From Tenodera sinensis (Eukaryota > Arthropoda > Insecta > Mantodea > Mantidae): DNA of 64,000 bases. The translations under genes and the position numbers were made by a program. The stretch spans positions 167,573,615 to 167,637,614 of the forward strand of contig CM060964.1 in assembly GCA_030765045.1 (NCBI GenBank), given 5' to 3'. The notes below the pieces were generated by a model. It was not told the DNA's origin, did no database searches, and saw nothing but the letters and a program-made list of their open reading frames with translations. This document shows positions 45,562-57,641 of the stretch, piece by piece; within the stretch, counting starts at the first letter, position 1, and the number at the start of each line of letters is the position of its first letter.

Positions 45562-45854
45562 TTGTTCTGTATAGCTCTCCTCTAGCTCAGGCAAAATATT
45601 TTTATTTCTGTTCTATTTGCGTTATAACATGACTATTCACAAAAACTAGAATTTATATATACATGGCATGAAGCCGAAATGTAATTATTTATAATCTGTG
45701 ACTATTCCGTAATTGAAAAGTCAGCATTAAAATTACGATGTCCCGTATGCCATTTCCTCTTGTCCGCTGTGACGTCACACGTTCAACTGGCCGTCGTTGC
45801 GAGCAAGTGAGCTGAGTGAGCTGACGTCACAGCAGCGATACCTGTCTTCCCTTG

Positions 45855-46071
45855 CTTTACGCGTTAATTTAAAGTGTTTGCTCAAATATCACTTTTCAAA
45901 GTTGCGAGGTGAGCCAATGGCTATCATCCCCCTCTGCACAGCAAAAGAAGCATATGTATATGACAATTTTCACTCTCATACCATCTATTTAGGGACGCCT
46001 GAGAATTAGAGATCCTTCGCAAAGGTCTCATTGGAGTTGGGTATTTACTTTTGTGAAAGATAGTAAGTATC
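45855..46071 (+). repeat. Dispersed repeat G, copy 3
   Basis: Matches 33915-34165 and the reverse complement of 43440-43695: GTTGCGAGGTGAGCCAATGG, CATACCATCTATTTAGG, CGCCTGAGAATTAG, TTTACTTTTGTGAAAGATAG. Confidence 0.85.
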
Positions 46072-46105
46072 CGATACTTCCCAGCTATTAGAACTATGAA
46101 AAGCC

Positions 46106-46110
46106 TGGGG

Positions 46111-46141
<31 letters not shown>

Positions 46142-46142
46142 C
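46106..46142. repeat. Poly-A followed by CA repeat
   Basis: A short A tract runs into (CA)n. It may mark the 3' end of a small retroinsert. Confidence 0.7.
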
Positions 46143-46190
46143 AATCGGAATTAACGGTTCTGGTGGAAGCCCAACTACGGACCTTCGAAT

Positions 46191-46463
46191 GACTTAAGGT
46201 CATTTTTTTTTTTTAAATTAACGTCCTCCAACATTATGTCATATCGGACGAATGAATGAAATGAAATGGGTGAAATGATGCTCAAATGAGCCCGAGGTCC
46301 ACGGAGCTTTAAGTTACCCGACATTCGTCTTCTCAGGGTAGGGAAAACCTCGGAAAAAAACCTTACCCGGATAACTTACCCTAAGCGAGATTCGAACTCG
46401 CGACCTCTTGAACGTGAGGCAGACACGCTAACCATCACGCTACCGAGGCGGGCGACTTAAGGT
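46191..46463 (-). repeat. tRNA-headed SINE, family B, copy 2, with 10-bp target duplication
   Basis: The body is 46201-46453 on the minus strand. The head CGCCCGCCTCGGTAGCGTGA, TGGTTAGCGTGTCTGCC has box A; GCGAGTTCGAATCTCGC has box B. The tail reads ATAATGTTGGAGGACG followed by A-rich sequence on the minus strand. GACTTAAGGT flanks it at 46191-46200 and 46454-46463. Confidence 0.95.
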
Positions 46464-46469
46464 TAGGTG

Positions 46470-47490
46470 TACCGGTGTAGAGTCTAACAAAACCAGTTTT
46501 GTGGGAAAATAATTTGGAACTACGAGTAAAGGGATTATTCACAGATTCGTATAATAGCTTACTTTATGCTAGGAATGAAAGCGAGCTTTAAGAGAAACAA
46601 AACTGAGATTTTAGGTTAAAATTATTTTGTTATTTTAAGAATTTTCCAGACACTTTTGTTTTTATTAGTTTACAAAATATGAGTATAGGTATATAATATG
46701 TATAAATTAGTTTCACTGTATACTTACCTTTCGCATGCTCCACTACATATTGTTAACTAACCTTACGTTGTTGTATAAATGACATAATTTATATATGACA
46801 AGTATTTAATACTTGCTGATGCCTATTGCTATTGATTCTTTTTCAATGTTGGAACGTGTAGAGAGTTCACATATTTTGTAAATAGTTTTGAGTACTTTTT
46901 TAAATTAAGACGGACTTGTGCATTGACCGGTTGTATTCTTCAAGAACACTGCTAATTAAGATTTCTGTCTCATTTTTCACTGTATATAGTCTAATATTAA
47001 GTGGTCCACTGTTTGGGATCCTTTTTTGCAGGAACCGCCTGGGTTGCATACGATCTTATGCATATGCAGGTGTTTGAGTTGATGTTCTTAGGTCCAGTTA
47101 GCACTGTTGCCATATTTGGCGTGGTGTTTATTTTCGCTCTTTGTTAGCAAAACTTCCTTTATTATTGTACCTTCTGAGGCTTCTTCCCATTTCTGCTGCA
47201 ATTGTTTCATGAACTCTCTGCTGAGGGCATTTCTATTTTCTCTACCATGTATCTACACAGTATGCACATTGTACGCATGTTGCATTCCACCCAAAAATTC
47301 GACATCGAGATTTCACTGGAAATACACGTTTTGACACTTCTTGAATAACAATTCTGTCAAAAGGAAAGAAATCTGTGCATCCTTTTGCCAGGTGTTTAAT
47401 GAAATTAATGTTGACATTTTGTGGTGGTACTGTTGTTTTAGAAACATTTTAAACAAGCGTTTTAAAGCGATAATGAACGTGATCAATTTT
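46470..47490. other. No gene recognised
   Basis: AT-rich. On the minus strand near 47105-47250 a short frame reads NALSREFMKQLQQKWEEASE, then GTIIKEVLL, with polar, helix-like composition, but it is under 60 codons and I cannot assign it. Confidence 0.3.
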
Positions 47491-47493
47491 TCG

Positions 47494-47956
<463 letters not shown>

Positions 47957-47967
47957 AACATGTGACA

Positions 47968-48000
47968 GCAGGAAACGCCCAGAACTTGGTGGAAAAGATA

Positions 48001-48068
<68 letters not shown>

Positions 48069-48095
48069 GAGGGGAGAGAGAAAGGGAGAGAGGGA
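47968..48095 (+). repeat. Repeat I 5' piece with GT and GA microsatellite
   Basis: AGGAAACGCCCAGAACTTGG, TGGAAAAGAT, then (GT)n at 48003-48052 and (GA)n. The same preface precedes the GT repeat at 37676, so this microsatellite is carried by a dispersed repeat. Confidence 0.8.
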
Positions 48096-48454
48096 GAGAG
48101 AACGTTGCCTAATATCGTGTAAGACATCGTTCATAATAATATGTAGAATTGATTGTGCTCAATTCCCGAAAATATTTTTGCAGACACCTTTATGTCACAT
48201 TCCTATCTTCAGTGACCTAGAACCCAAATAACAATCTCTGCTGTTTTTCAGCAAAGTCCCAAAGAAGCCAGTCGGCAGCTTCTATGTTTCTTTTGTTGAA
48301 ACAGGAAAGCATTAGCATTACAGCTATCAAACTCATGAGACAGGTAAGCAAGTTGACACGGCTCTGGCCTGGACTGACTACTCGATAACCTTTACCCTTT
48401 CCGTCTCCACGGCGAGTGCCGCGTGCGTCGGAAAACATTTGAAAGCGGCTGTAT

Positions 48455-48575
48455 ATGTCACCAACCCGCCACTGCAACACAAGGCATGGTAGGGGTTAAA
48501 GAGAGGCAAAGTCCGCATATGATGGAAGGAGGTAAACCCACACTCCCCTCTTTCGCAAATGTTGGACTTCCCTAG
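48455..48575 (+). mobile_element. hAT family B, right-end fragment, copy 4
   Basis: ACCAACCCGCCACTGCAACA to CTCTTTCGCAAATGTTGGAC matches the right end of the copies at 7386, 18501 and 31535. The last bases of the TIR are changed (TTCCCTAG instead of ATCGTTG). Confidence 0.8.
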
Positions 48576-48619
48576 TCTTAAGTACAGTCCTATTTGTAGA
48601 TGATTAGGTCGTTCTGTCA

Positions 48620-48725
48620 GAAAGACGACTTTCTGTTTTATTGAAGGGGTCTCACAACGTTTATTCCCGCTAGAATCTTGTACCTATCGAATTTCTGGGT
48701 GAAATTCAATGCTTGCTCAAATCAC
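48620..48725 (+). repeat. Dispersed repeat I, 3' fragment
   Basis: AGGGGTCTCACAACGTTTAT, TCGAATTTCTGGGTGAAATTC and AATGCTTGC resemble the segment after the CA tract at 55970-56045. Confidence 0.55.
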
Positions 48726-49164
48726 TCGGTAGGAATATAGGAGAGATACGGAGGGAGTTTGGCACTGAAGCCAGGCTTATTGAACACTGGGTTCCATACA
48801 GCCGTTCCTACTACTTCACTGGGCATTTTACCAATCTTCTCAGCCGGCGCGCAATAGCAGGGAGGGGGTGTGTGTGGAGTGTTCTGCCTTTGCTGTTCGA
48901 CCAAGGAGTAGCGTATGTTAAAAACCCTACGGCTGAATTTTTAGGATGAAAATTACACTTTTGGTTTTTGAATCACATCATATAAATATTCAATAGACAT
49001 CTGTGAACCATTTTGGCCAAACATTTTCCCCAACCCGCCAATTTCAAAAGTCTAGCGACTGTTTAAGTCACCCGTGCGCTTTGTTTAAACCACACTAGGT
49101 GCACCATTCTGGTGCTTTTTTTTTTTTTTTTTTTTTTTTTTTTCGTCTCTCTCTCTCTGAGTTT

Positions 49165-49670
49165 TGCATTTTGTATGAAATTTATTCCTTACATTTCAGT
49201 TTTGCTCTGATTTGTATGTAGATCTGCATACATAATCTCAAACGTGTTATCTAAAGATTCAAATATGCATTTGATGATCGCTTTATTCATCGGCTCACAA
49301 AAAATTATTTATACTGAAAAGGAAAGGAATTTTAAGACCAAGAACTTCATAAAAACAAAAATATGTTTCTCTGTAAGTAATAACGCCAATAAAATACTTT
49401 ATTTTCAGTTTATTTAATTATCAGAAAATGCCGCTAGTACACCTCTCTGCTAGTACAGCTTTTAAAATCTTTTTTTTTTTTTTTTTTTTGGCTACTTAAA
49501 AGAGTAGTATTTTATTATGTGAGAAACTTTTTGAGCTATAACGTTGAGCTTTTGCACAGTTATTTCTTTATTTATTCATATTAACTGTGCCAATTCTCAA
49601 GTAAATGGACGTAAAATTGAAAAAGTTAAAAAGTACATTCGCAGTGTCCCATAACTACAGCTGACGCGAT
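49165..49670 (+). repeat. Unnamed dispersed repeat H, copy 2
   Basis: Same order of landmarks as 5745-6230. A T tract (49470-49488) interrupts it. Non-coding. Confidence 0.7.
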
Positions 49671-49674
49671 GTGT

Positions 49675-50080
49675 GCAAATATTGCGGAGGTGCATTGAGG
49701 AAGAATTGTGGGTATTTGGGAAGCCAGTTTGTCATTTGAAGACACTACTCGAAGTTATATATTGTATGTGAATAATGTAGAACTGTGCACGTAACACACG
49801 ACACCACTACATGCGCGGAAATGTAAACATACACACACCTCCTCCTTGCTATACAATACATACGCTACTTGTGACGGTTAGTAGAATGCCTCCTGAAGTT
49901 GCGGGGAGGTGAGTATACCTATGCCCCCTAGGGGGCACCCCTTTGAAGAAGGATGAAGTATGGGGGGACACCGGTCGGCCAGATCCAGATTAGTTACCAG
50001 TTAAGTAGCAGAGAACGTCAACATGTGCAAGTACCTACCTATTGATAAATCCCGATAAAAAGGACATCTCTGAAACGTTG
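49675..50080. other. No gene recognised
   Basis: Short, partly GC-rich sequence without coding signal. GAAACGTTGATCC near 50070 resembles the sequence after a hammerhead core, but no core or stems accompany it. Confidence 0.3.
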
Positions 50081-50084
50081 ATCC

Positions 50085-50610
50085 TACAAACAACCTTATA
50101 CGTGCTTAAATTATGCACTTCAACGAGATCTGCGTTTTTCCTGTAGTAAGTTTTTGTCTATTTCTTATTGCTCTCCGGTTATACACATTCAACAAGAACG
50201 AATAGGACTTCAGAGGGGATTCCCAGAAAATTCAGGATATACGTGATTTCTCCATGCCAATATCTCAAGCATTTAAATCAAACTGGTTAGTGCAATTTTA
50301 AGGAAATCAAGTAAAATATTTTATTGTTCCATGCAAAGGGTTTCATTTAAATTCTTGGTTCTAATCCTCGGAACTTATGTACCAAATTTGGTATTAATCA
50401 GACTTCTCGTTTTTGAGCTGTGCGGTCCACATGAGCACATGCGCACACACACATACACGTTTGTTTTTCTAAATCTCCTTTTGGGGGGGGGGGGGACTTT
50501 AGAGACCTCGAAGCTGTATTTCCGGGGGAAATCTTGATATTGAATATTTTTATGTGGTGCAAAACTCCTCCTACCTACAATAAGTAACTGTAGAGGGAGT
50601 AAAAGTTTAA
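50085..50610 (+). repeat. Dispersed repeat I, copy 2
   Basis: CAACGAGATCTGCGTTTTTC, GGACTTCAGAGGGGATTCCC, CTCGTTTTTGAGCTGTGC, a short CACACA tract near 50443-50456, then TATTTCCGGGGGAAATCTTG. The order matches 37676 and 55310. A G tract at 50484-50496 interrupts it. Confidence 0.8.
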
Positions 50611-50915
50611 ATATCTCGTTTATTATTGAATTTGTGAAAAAATGCAAAATGTAAATTTATGAGCACAATATTCTTCTGATAGGTTTTGATATCTGCAAAC
50701 TTTCTATAGTTGAGCGAGTTATGTCAGTTTCCCCTTTTTATTGATACGTTAACCTGTAACTACAGAATACTATGGCTCTGATTATACCTATATCAAGTAT
50801 GAGGAAGAGGTACACGTTTATGCATTACCAAACCTTTTTCTTATTCTTTTTAAAGTTTTATGAACATTCAGAAATTTCAATTGCATGAAAAGTTTTTACA
50901 TCACGTGATTGCACG

Positions 50916-50918
<3 letters not shown>

Positions 50919-50959
<41 letters not shown>

Positions 50960-50970
50960 GGGGAGAGAGA
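50919..50970. repeat. GA microsatellite
   Basis: (GA)n with GGGA variants. The Leu/Ser-rich minus-strand frames nearby are artefacts. Confidence 0.97.
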
Positions 50971-51699
50971 GTTATGTGAGAAAAAGCGGTAAAGAAGGTG
51001 AGAGGAAGTGGGGAAGGTAGAGACAAGGAGTGAGAGAAAAATATACTGCTTGTGCAGAAACACAAGAGGACCATGGTTTCTGCTGATATGTACATAATAA
51101 AACTGTAACTGAACATTTTCTGCCAATGTCGAATGAATAATTAAAACTAATGTTCTCTTGAAGTACAAAGTGACATTTTTGAAAATGTTTCTTTGTATGT
51201 ATATGCATGTAATCATTTGATGCAAGAATGCCCAAAGCTGACAAACAGCATAGCTTAAGTATCTACCACTTAGAAAAAGGGCTATTTTGTAAAATAACTT
51301 ATTTCCCCAAAAGGGGCCGGTTCTGATGGGGAACAAAATAAACAATTTAAAAGATTTAAATGTCATAAAAATTCGAGCCACGTGCAAACGCAAATGCTTT
51401 ACTAAAATTGTAACATATAGAATAAGCAACGTGGGATCTTTCCTACATCACCAACTCCTCCCGACATGATTTGGTTATTTTATTTTTTTTGAAGAAGTTA
51501 AATGACCAAAACACCCACATGAGCATCAAATTTCTGACATTTATATAGTTTAATTTCAATTGGATAATTTTTAAGAAGTTACAGCAATTTTTGGTTACTT
51601 CTATTCATGTATGTAAGCCATTACCAGGAGAAACTTTATAGTTCCAATTGCATAGCAAGTATACAGGAAAGGCATATGCTTGTGTAATCTCAAACATTT

Positions 51700-51917
<218 letters not shown>

Positions 51918-51959
51918 TGTTGTTGTTACGTGTGTGTGTGTATCTAGGAAACTACCCAA

Positions 51960-52700
51960 CCGATTTTGATAACGGAAGAAGTAGTTCCAAAGCTGATTTT
52001 CATATTTATTGAAGTTATCTAGTTTAATTCCGTTTGGCTACATGTTAAGACCAGAGGATTCTTTTGTGCATTAGGCCGATTTTTCAAGACTTCTAGCACA
52101 AAGGAATCAATGATGAGGATTCAAATCTTTTAATACTGGATTATTGGAGGGGAAGAGTTACATTTTGTGTTCATATAACCAAAATCTAGTGATTTAGCTG
52201 AATTTTGTTGTCAATGATTGTTCTTGGCATAGTCTTGACAAACCACAACAGTTTGGACACCTAAAGAACAAATAGACCCGTAACATAACGCAGGCTGTAA
52301 GAAATATCTATGAAGTTTTCTAAATTTAAATAAACGGACCTTTAGCACAGTCAGAAAGAGCTCGTAATAGCAGACTCAAGACAAATGCTGTCATCCATAA
52401 TGCTAGCGATATTATTCACGAACTAACAATGTTTCCTATCTAATTTTTGGACGTGGTGACATCCTACAGTGATAAGCAAAATTAAAAATTAGCATTGCTT
52501 CGTTCTCAATATGCACTGAACAATCATTGAACCCCTGGCCAAACTGAGTTAAAATTTTACACACATATTAAGATTTGAGAAGAATTACTCAGTACTTTTC
52601 AAATTTGGTAAGCATCGATTGAAAATTGTGCCTACTTTTTGTGTAAATCCTCCTAAAATAACAGTTGTGAATATTTTATGAAGCATTCCTATAATCCCCA
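51960..52700. other. No gene recognised
   Basis: AT-rich. The first bases (CTAGGAAACTACCCAACCGA, TTTTGATAACGG) look like a widespread arthropod repeat tail, but no second copy is in the window. Confidence 0.35.
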
Positions 52701-52706
52701 GGGCGT

Positions 52707-52998
52707 CTTTCCTATGCAGAGGATACCCTCATTCGCCCGGCCGCTGCGTGCTCCAGCCGCAGTCAAGGCCACGTAGGAGAGCAGGTTGGGGACTGTAAGG
52801 CGACTACTTGATATTTTAGGGACGCTACCTTTCTATCAGGATAGCTCCTCAATTGGCCCCTCAGGGACCTAACGAGGCTCAGTGACTCCGAACCAGACCT
52901 CCCAGCGGGGGAAAAAATCCCATGCCGGTACCAGGGATCGAGCCCGGGTCCTCCATGTCAGAGACAGGAGCGCTACCAACTGCGCTACTGAGGTGGTC
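52707..52998 (-). repeat. tRNA-headed SINE, family C, with approximate target duplication
   Basis: Minus-strand head ACCACCTCAGTAGCGCAGTT, GGTAGCGCTCC with box A; the box B region reads GGGCTCGATCCC. The body has CTGGGAGGTCTGG and CCTCGTTAGGTCCCTGAGG. The flanks GAAGCATTCCTA (about 52680) and GAATCATTCCTA (about 53000) match at 11 of 12 bases. Confidence 0.85.
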
Positions 52999-53188
52999 TG
53001 AATCATTCCTAATTATACATTTTGCCTATAATACCGCGAGTATTATTTCCGCGACAGAATGGATGTATCTAAAACTTAGCGCTAAACGCACGATTTTCGC
53101 CTGTCACTGGTCTAGTCAGTGCCAATGTCATATTTATTACCATCTCTCTTTTTCATGGTTCCTATAGCTTTTAAGTTACTACAATTTT

Positions 53189-53893
53189 ACCGAGCGGGAT
53201 GACACAGGCGGTAACATCTGTGGTCCACATATAGGTCACGGGTTCGATCCCCGTGGCCGACCTTCCTGACCTATGGATTTTTTTTAAGGTTTCCCCGGGT
53301 CGCCAGGTGAATGCTTGGAAGTATTTCCATATCCTCCGAATTTCCTGTCCCTCCATCTCGTTACATTAATCCAGGGCTGGGCAACTGGTGCTCAGAGAGC
53401 ACAGACTGCTCACGACCTTGACTGATAGCTGTATGCTTTACAGGTAAAAAATCAAGGTCGCTCAAGGTAATTCGCGAGTCGCCCAGGCCTATGTAAATAA
53501 TTTCATTTTCATTTCATCCCGTTAGGTTTCTTTCAAGGTTGGAAGCGTCGGCGAGTGTTGCGGCAGCAGCACTGTAGGGAAAAATGCGCTCTGGAAATCT
53601 CGTCCCCCGGGTTGGAAGGTGAACCACTGGTTCCCGGGCCTCCCATGGGATGGCACAAACCTGAGGGAGGGGGAGGAGAGCTAAGCCAGCCTCCGCCGGA
53701 GTTCTTTTAACTGGGAAAATGTACGGACCCTGCCACCTGCTCTATCGTGGCAACGTTCCGGCCACCCTTAGGATCCATTCGCCTCATCCATCCTCCCGGG
53801 GAGTGCCCCGTCAGGCACATAGGCACAAAAGATTGCCTTTCACTTAGGTGCTAAGTCCCCCTCCGCAAGTTGTCACTGAGTCATTACTAGGAT
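53189..53893 (+). repeat. Long composite dispersed repeat, family D, reference copy
   Basis: The tRNA-like head ends with a good box B (CGGGTTCGATCCCCGTGGCC, about 53238-53257). Next come AAGGTTTCCCCGGGTCGCC, CCTGTCCCTCCATC, a small hAT-like insert (53372-53490), CCCGTTAGGTTTCTTTCAAG, GTTGGAAGCGTCGGCGAG, CTAAGCCAGCCTCCGCC and the end near CACTGAGTCATTAC. About 580 bases without the insert. Other copies are at 2612, 19706 and 23090. Confidence 0.85.
53372..53490. mobile_element. Small hAT-type MITE inside repeat D
   Basis: The left end CAGGGCTGGGCAACT and the inverted right end AGGCCTGGGCGACT form a TIR with about two differences; CAGGGNTGGGCAA is a common hAT terminus. The sequence is absent from the equivalent place in the repeat D copy at 19706, which reads straight from GCATTAATC into ATTTAATTTCA. 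No clean 8-bp duplication was seen. Confidence 0.6.
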
Positions 53894-54069
53894 CTTAATT
53901 TTTTACGGAGGGAAGTCTTTTAATCAAAAAGCTGTTAACTTTGTTAAAATAGATTAAAAAAAAAAGAACAAGCTTTTTAATTTGGGGGTAAATTTCTTGA
54001 AATAATTATTTCTTATGTCTTCTCTCCCTGATTACCCTGCCCTTATGTAGGACTTAGACCCCAAGGACT

Positions 54070-54362
54070 TACAAGGCAGTGCCTAGGGTCAGACGCCTGT
54101 CGGGGAGCAGAGGAACCTCTGGACCAGAGTGAACACCTGGAAGCAAGTGGTCAGCCAAGCACCAGGTATGAGAGTGAGGAAGAGGATGATATGAAATGCA
54201 GGCGAAATGGATTATTGGAAGGGTGATAATGGAGCAATTGAATGGCGGGGGAAACCGGAAACCCGAAGAAAACCCGCACAGACGCCTCTTCGTCCTCCAC
54301 GAATACCACATGAGGGTGCCGCCTAGGTGGTAGGCGAACGGTCTAAGCACTCAGCCACGGCG
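54070..54362 (-). repeat. tRNA-headed SINE, family F, copy 1
   Basis: Minus-strand head GGCGCCGTGGCTGAGTGCTT, AGACCGTTCGCC has a box A. The body has CACCCTCATGTGGTATTCGT, GGACGAAGAGGCGTC and GGTTTCCCCCGCC. It is similar to 58563-58772. Confidence 0.8.
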
Positions 54363-54508
54363 CCTCCATTATACTTCCAGACTCAGGGAAGGATGAGGAA
54401 TAATCCTGGCTAGAGAAAAATTCCTACACCCCTGCCGGGAATCGAACCCGAGCAGGTGCACAGCACAGCAGGCAGGCAGGTGCTCTGCCAACTGCGATAC
54501 GGGGCCAG
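54363..54508 (-). repeat. tRNA-headed SINE, family E, copy 3
   Basis: Minus-strand head GGCTGGCCCCGTATCGCAGT, TGGCAGAGCACC; box B is GGGTTCGATTCCCGGC. The body CAGGATTATTCCTCATCC, TTCCCTGAGTCTGGAAGTAT matches the family E copies. It abuts the family F SINE at 54362. Confidence 0.85.
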
Positions 54509-54514
54509 CCTACT

Positions 54515-55300
54515 TCTTATATCAATTCAGTAAAACCTTATTTAAACAGATCTGGATTATTTATTTAAATAGAAAAGAATAACTGCAAAAGCTTGAATTT
54601 CACTTCTAAAGTGTATATAAATTAAGTTAATCTGTAGTGAAAATATATTCTAGATGTTTTTACCATCTCCTTTCTATTACTCACCATAAATATTAGCAAC
54701 AAATGGTTTCAATAGTTAATGCTACGGTTTGTTCGCTGAGACTGCTAAGCAGTGCATTGGTGTAATTGTGTTAGCCTGGATGTTACAAACGCTTTCATTG
54801 ATACACAGAGTAAGTAAACGCTGCAACCCTACTTACTACCACGGCATTGGCACTCCACATCGTGATAATTATACCTATTACTACATGACAAAAAATCTGT
54901 TGTGTTACACTCACATGACTTTCTCTACTCTGGTACTAACTATCCCTACAAACTCTTATTCCTCTATCTTCTTCATGTTAGTTGAGATAAACATTTGCAG
55001 AAATTATCTTATTGCTTATTTCCTTGTAGGTTAACTGTGGGCCCAAATGACCTCGTTGTCGTCGGGCCGTTAAACCCCACACACTCACTCACTCACTCAC
55101 TCCTTGTAGGTGCATGGGAATACAGTAGGCTTTGAGCGGTAGTCAAATCTTTTAAAGCTGGTCGCTATATGGAGGCTTTGAAATTTCGTTCTCTTTGCAC
55201 GGCTAAAAGATAAAAAAGTAAATAACGACCTTCCATTTGAGAAAATTTTAAGTAGATAATGCAAAACTCGTACAAATAACAAGGAACATCTCCGAAATGA
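54515..55300. other. No gene recognised
   Basis: AT-rich. A SINE tail-like piece lies at about 55040-55080, followed by a short CTCA tandem repeat (55081-55101). Confidence 0.35.
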
Positions 55301-55309
55301 TTCACTCCA

Positions 55310-55696
55310 CAAAAAATGCATTTGGACATAACTTGTGTGTTTTAACGAGATCTACGTTTTTATAAAGTAAGATTTGGGCTCCCTTTCACGGTTCTTACGG
55401 TTTACAGTCTATGCAAAAGTCATAAAAAGTAAACAGGACTGCTTAGGATATAGTCAGAAAATTCAAAATATACATTTCATTTGTTATAAAAATATCTTAA
55501 GCATGGCAGCTTAATCAAAATCGTTTGAGTCATTTTTGAGAAAATCAAAATTTTCAAAAAGTTTTCGATGTAAAGGGTAGTTCAGGGTGGAGGAATTTTC
55601 TTCAAAATCTTCGTGTCGAAACCTTAAAAGATATTAAACTTAAATGCCAACTTTGGTTTTTAACCTACTTTTCGTTTTTGAGTTAATATGTTCATA

Positions 55697-55795
<99 letters not shown>

Positions 55796-56075
55796 ACTCA
55801 CACACTCACACACTCACACACTCACACACTCACACACTCACACACACTCACACACTCACACACTCACACACTCACACACACTCACACACTCACACACTCA
55901 CACACTCACACACTCACACACTCACACACTCGCACACACACGGACCTTTTGCTAAAAATGCTTTTTGGATTCAGGGGGTCTCAAAACATATTTCCGGTGA
56001 AGTCTCGACATCGAAATTTTGGGTCGAATACAATGCTTCCCTACTTGTATACATAATAGAGAAAGTAAAAACAGC
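55310..56075 (+). repeat. Dispersed repeat I, copy 3, with long CA/CACACT array
   Basis: TTAACGAGATCTACGTTTTT, AAAATTCAAAATATACATTT, then TTTTCGTTTTTGAGTTAATA. The array follows at 55697-55940: (CA)n, then about twenty CACACT units. After it come CTTTTTGGATTCAGGGGGTC, CATATTTCCGGTGAAGTC, TCGAATACAATGCTTCC and AGAGAAAGTAAAAA. The array sits at the same place as the CA tracts of the other copies. Confidence 0.88.
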
Positions 56076-56079
56076 AATG

Positions 56080-57415
56080 ATACATACTTCATCCCTAACT
56101 TACGGCAGGCAAACTGACACACAAGCGCTGTACTCTAGGTCAGTACTCCTGATTGTTTTGCCGTTGTAATTGTAATAAAAATGTCCATCTGTATAGATAT
56201 TTTATCTTAAAACTACTATATTCATTTAAATATAAAATATGTAAAATTGCTCAAAATAAAATAAGTTTAGAATGCTGGGATGAGTGGTAGATAGGAATCC
56301 CTTTGTCCTCCCAGTTTCTACCTACTCTGCCATGTTCTAGGTAAGCGGCTCTAAGGAAGAAAAAAAAAATAAATAAAAAAAAGGGGGGGTGAGGGTGGGA
56401 AGACTCCTTCTTGTGCCAGCCGAAGCCTCGAGTTTTGTCAGTGTAACAATTAGTTCAAAGTGAAACTTTTTTCTATTTTGGGGTTATTTAGATGTTTTCG
56501 TGTTAATTTTAATTATTGTTGGTTTTATGATTTTGTTGTATAGTATGTTGCGCTGCCCATAACGGTAACCACAAAGAAGTATAAGTGTGAGCATGACATA
56601 AATTCTACGTATGTATATATTGAGAAGATTCTACATTTTTATATTTTTTCTTATATTAATTGTTGTACAAACTACTTTGGGAAAGAGAGGACAACCTTTG
56701 CAATTACATTTAAGGGTAGTTAGAACGAATTCTTTAAATATGAATTCCACACTCTTCAAAACCGGCCGTCTGCATGCAGCACTTCCAGGCAATTCACACT
56801 AAATGAGATTCGAAACCGGGCATTCCAGGTTGGAAGGCAGTTACATTACTCACAAAATAAGGTGGGCAAGTAACTAATTGACAGTGCATCATATCATTAT
56901 ATAATCAAACAAAACGCTTGTACCATCTAATAAAACCTGTGATGCAAGCCTGGTAACATGAAAATAATACTGAATATCAATTATCCTTGAACGGGGCAAG
57001 TGTAATTTGTGTTATTAAATTTGAGAAAGACGGCGGATTTGGAGAATATGAAATTGACACCATAGTACAGCCAGCAGGGGTACGTAATAGTGCATCTTGC
57101 CACAAATCAGTGTCATCTTCAATGCAATTGCAAATCTAGATGCAAGTAAACAAATATATCGCCAAACATTACATTTCCAGTTCAGTGAACAAAGGTTTTC
57201 ACTGAAAATCTGCTGTTGAAAGTGACAACGGAAAAGTGGAAAAAGCATGAGAGTGGAAAGTAGCAGGAGAGAGATGGACTCATCGATGAAGGTGTCAGTC
57301 GGTTTGTAATGAACGCCCAAGACACAAATAGCGAGCAAGAAGATTGTAAACAGCGAAAAACAGGCCGCCACTGACACTTCCCGCGAACACGACGGTAAAG
57401 AGCCAATCAACCCTC
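56080..57415. other. No gene recognised
   Basis: AT-rich. A 131-codon frame at 57015-57410 (minus) is rich in hydrophobic residues but resembles no Frizzled exon and looks like chance. If the Frizzled gene model is right, this is the start of its first intron. Confidence 0.4.
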
Positions 57416-57429
57416 TAATATCATCTTTG

Positions 57430-57430
57430 C

Positions 57431-57481
<51 letters not shown>

Positions 57482-57515
57482 AGCGAGAGACATGGGAGAG
57501 GGAGAGAGAGAGAGA
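57430..57515. repeat. GA microsatellite
   Basis: (GA)n with GC and GGGA interruptions, just beyond the Frizzled exon donor. Confidence 0.97.
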
Positions 57516-57641
57516 CAGTGCATGTGTGCATGCTGTCCCTGTCTAAACTTTCGTTTCAGCTTATTCCTCAGGTACTATAACTATCTAATATTCACAATAA
57601 TTCCTGATTGAAAGTTTTCTATTTTGTAATGCATGACTTAC

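Noticed and set aside
50060..50085. Second hammerhead-like site (GAAACGTTGATCC)
   Set aside because: Only the GAAAC part is present. No CUGANGA box or pairing stems could be placed around it.
55697..55940. CRISPR-like array of short repeats
   Set aside because: It is a CA/CACACT microsatellite without spacers in a eukaryotic genome.
55688..56056. His/Thr-rich open frame
   Set aside because: A translation of the CA/CACACT array inside dispersed repeat I.
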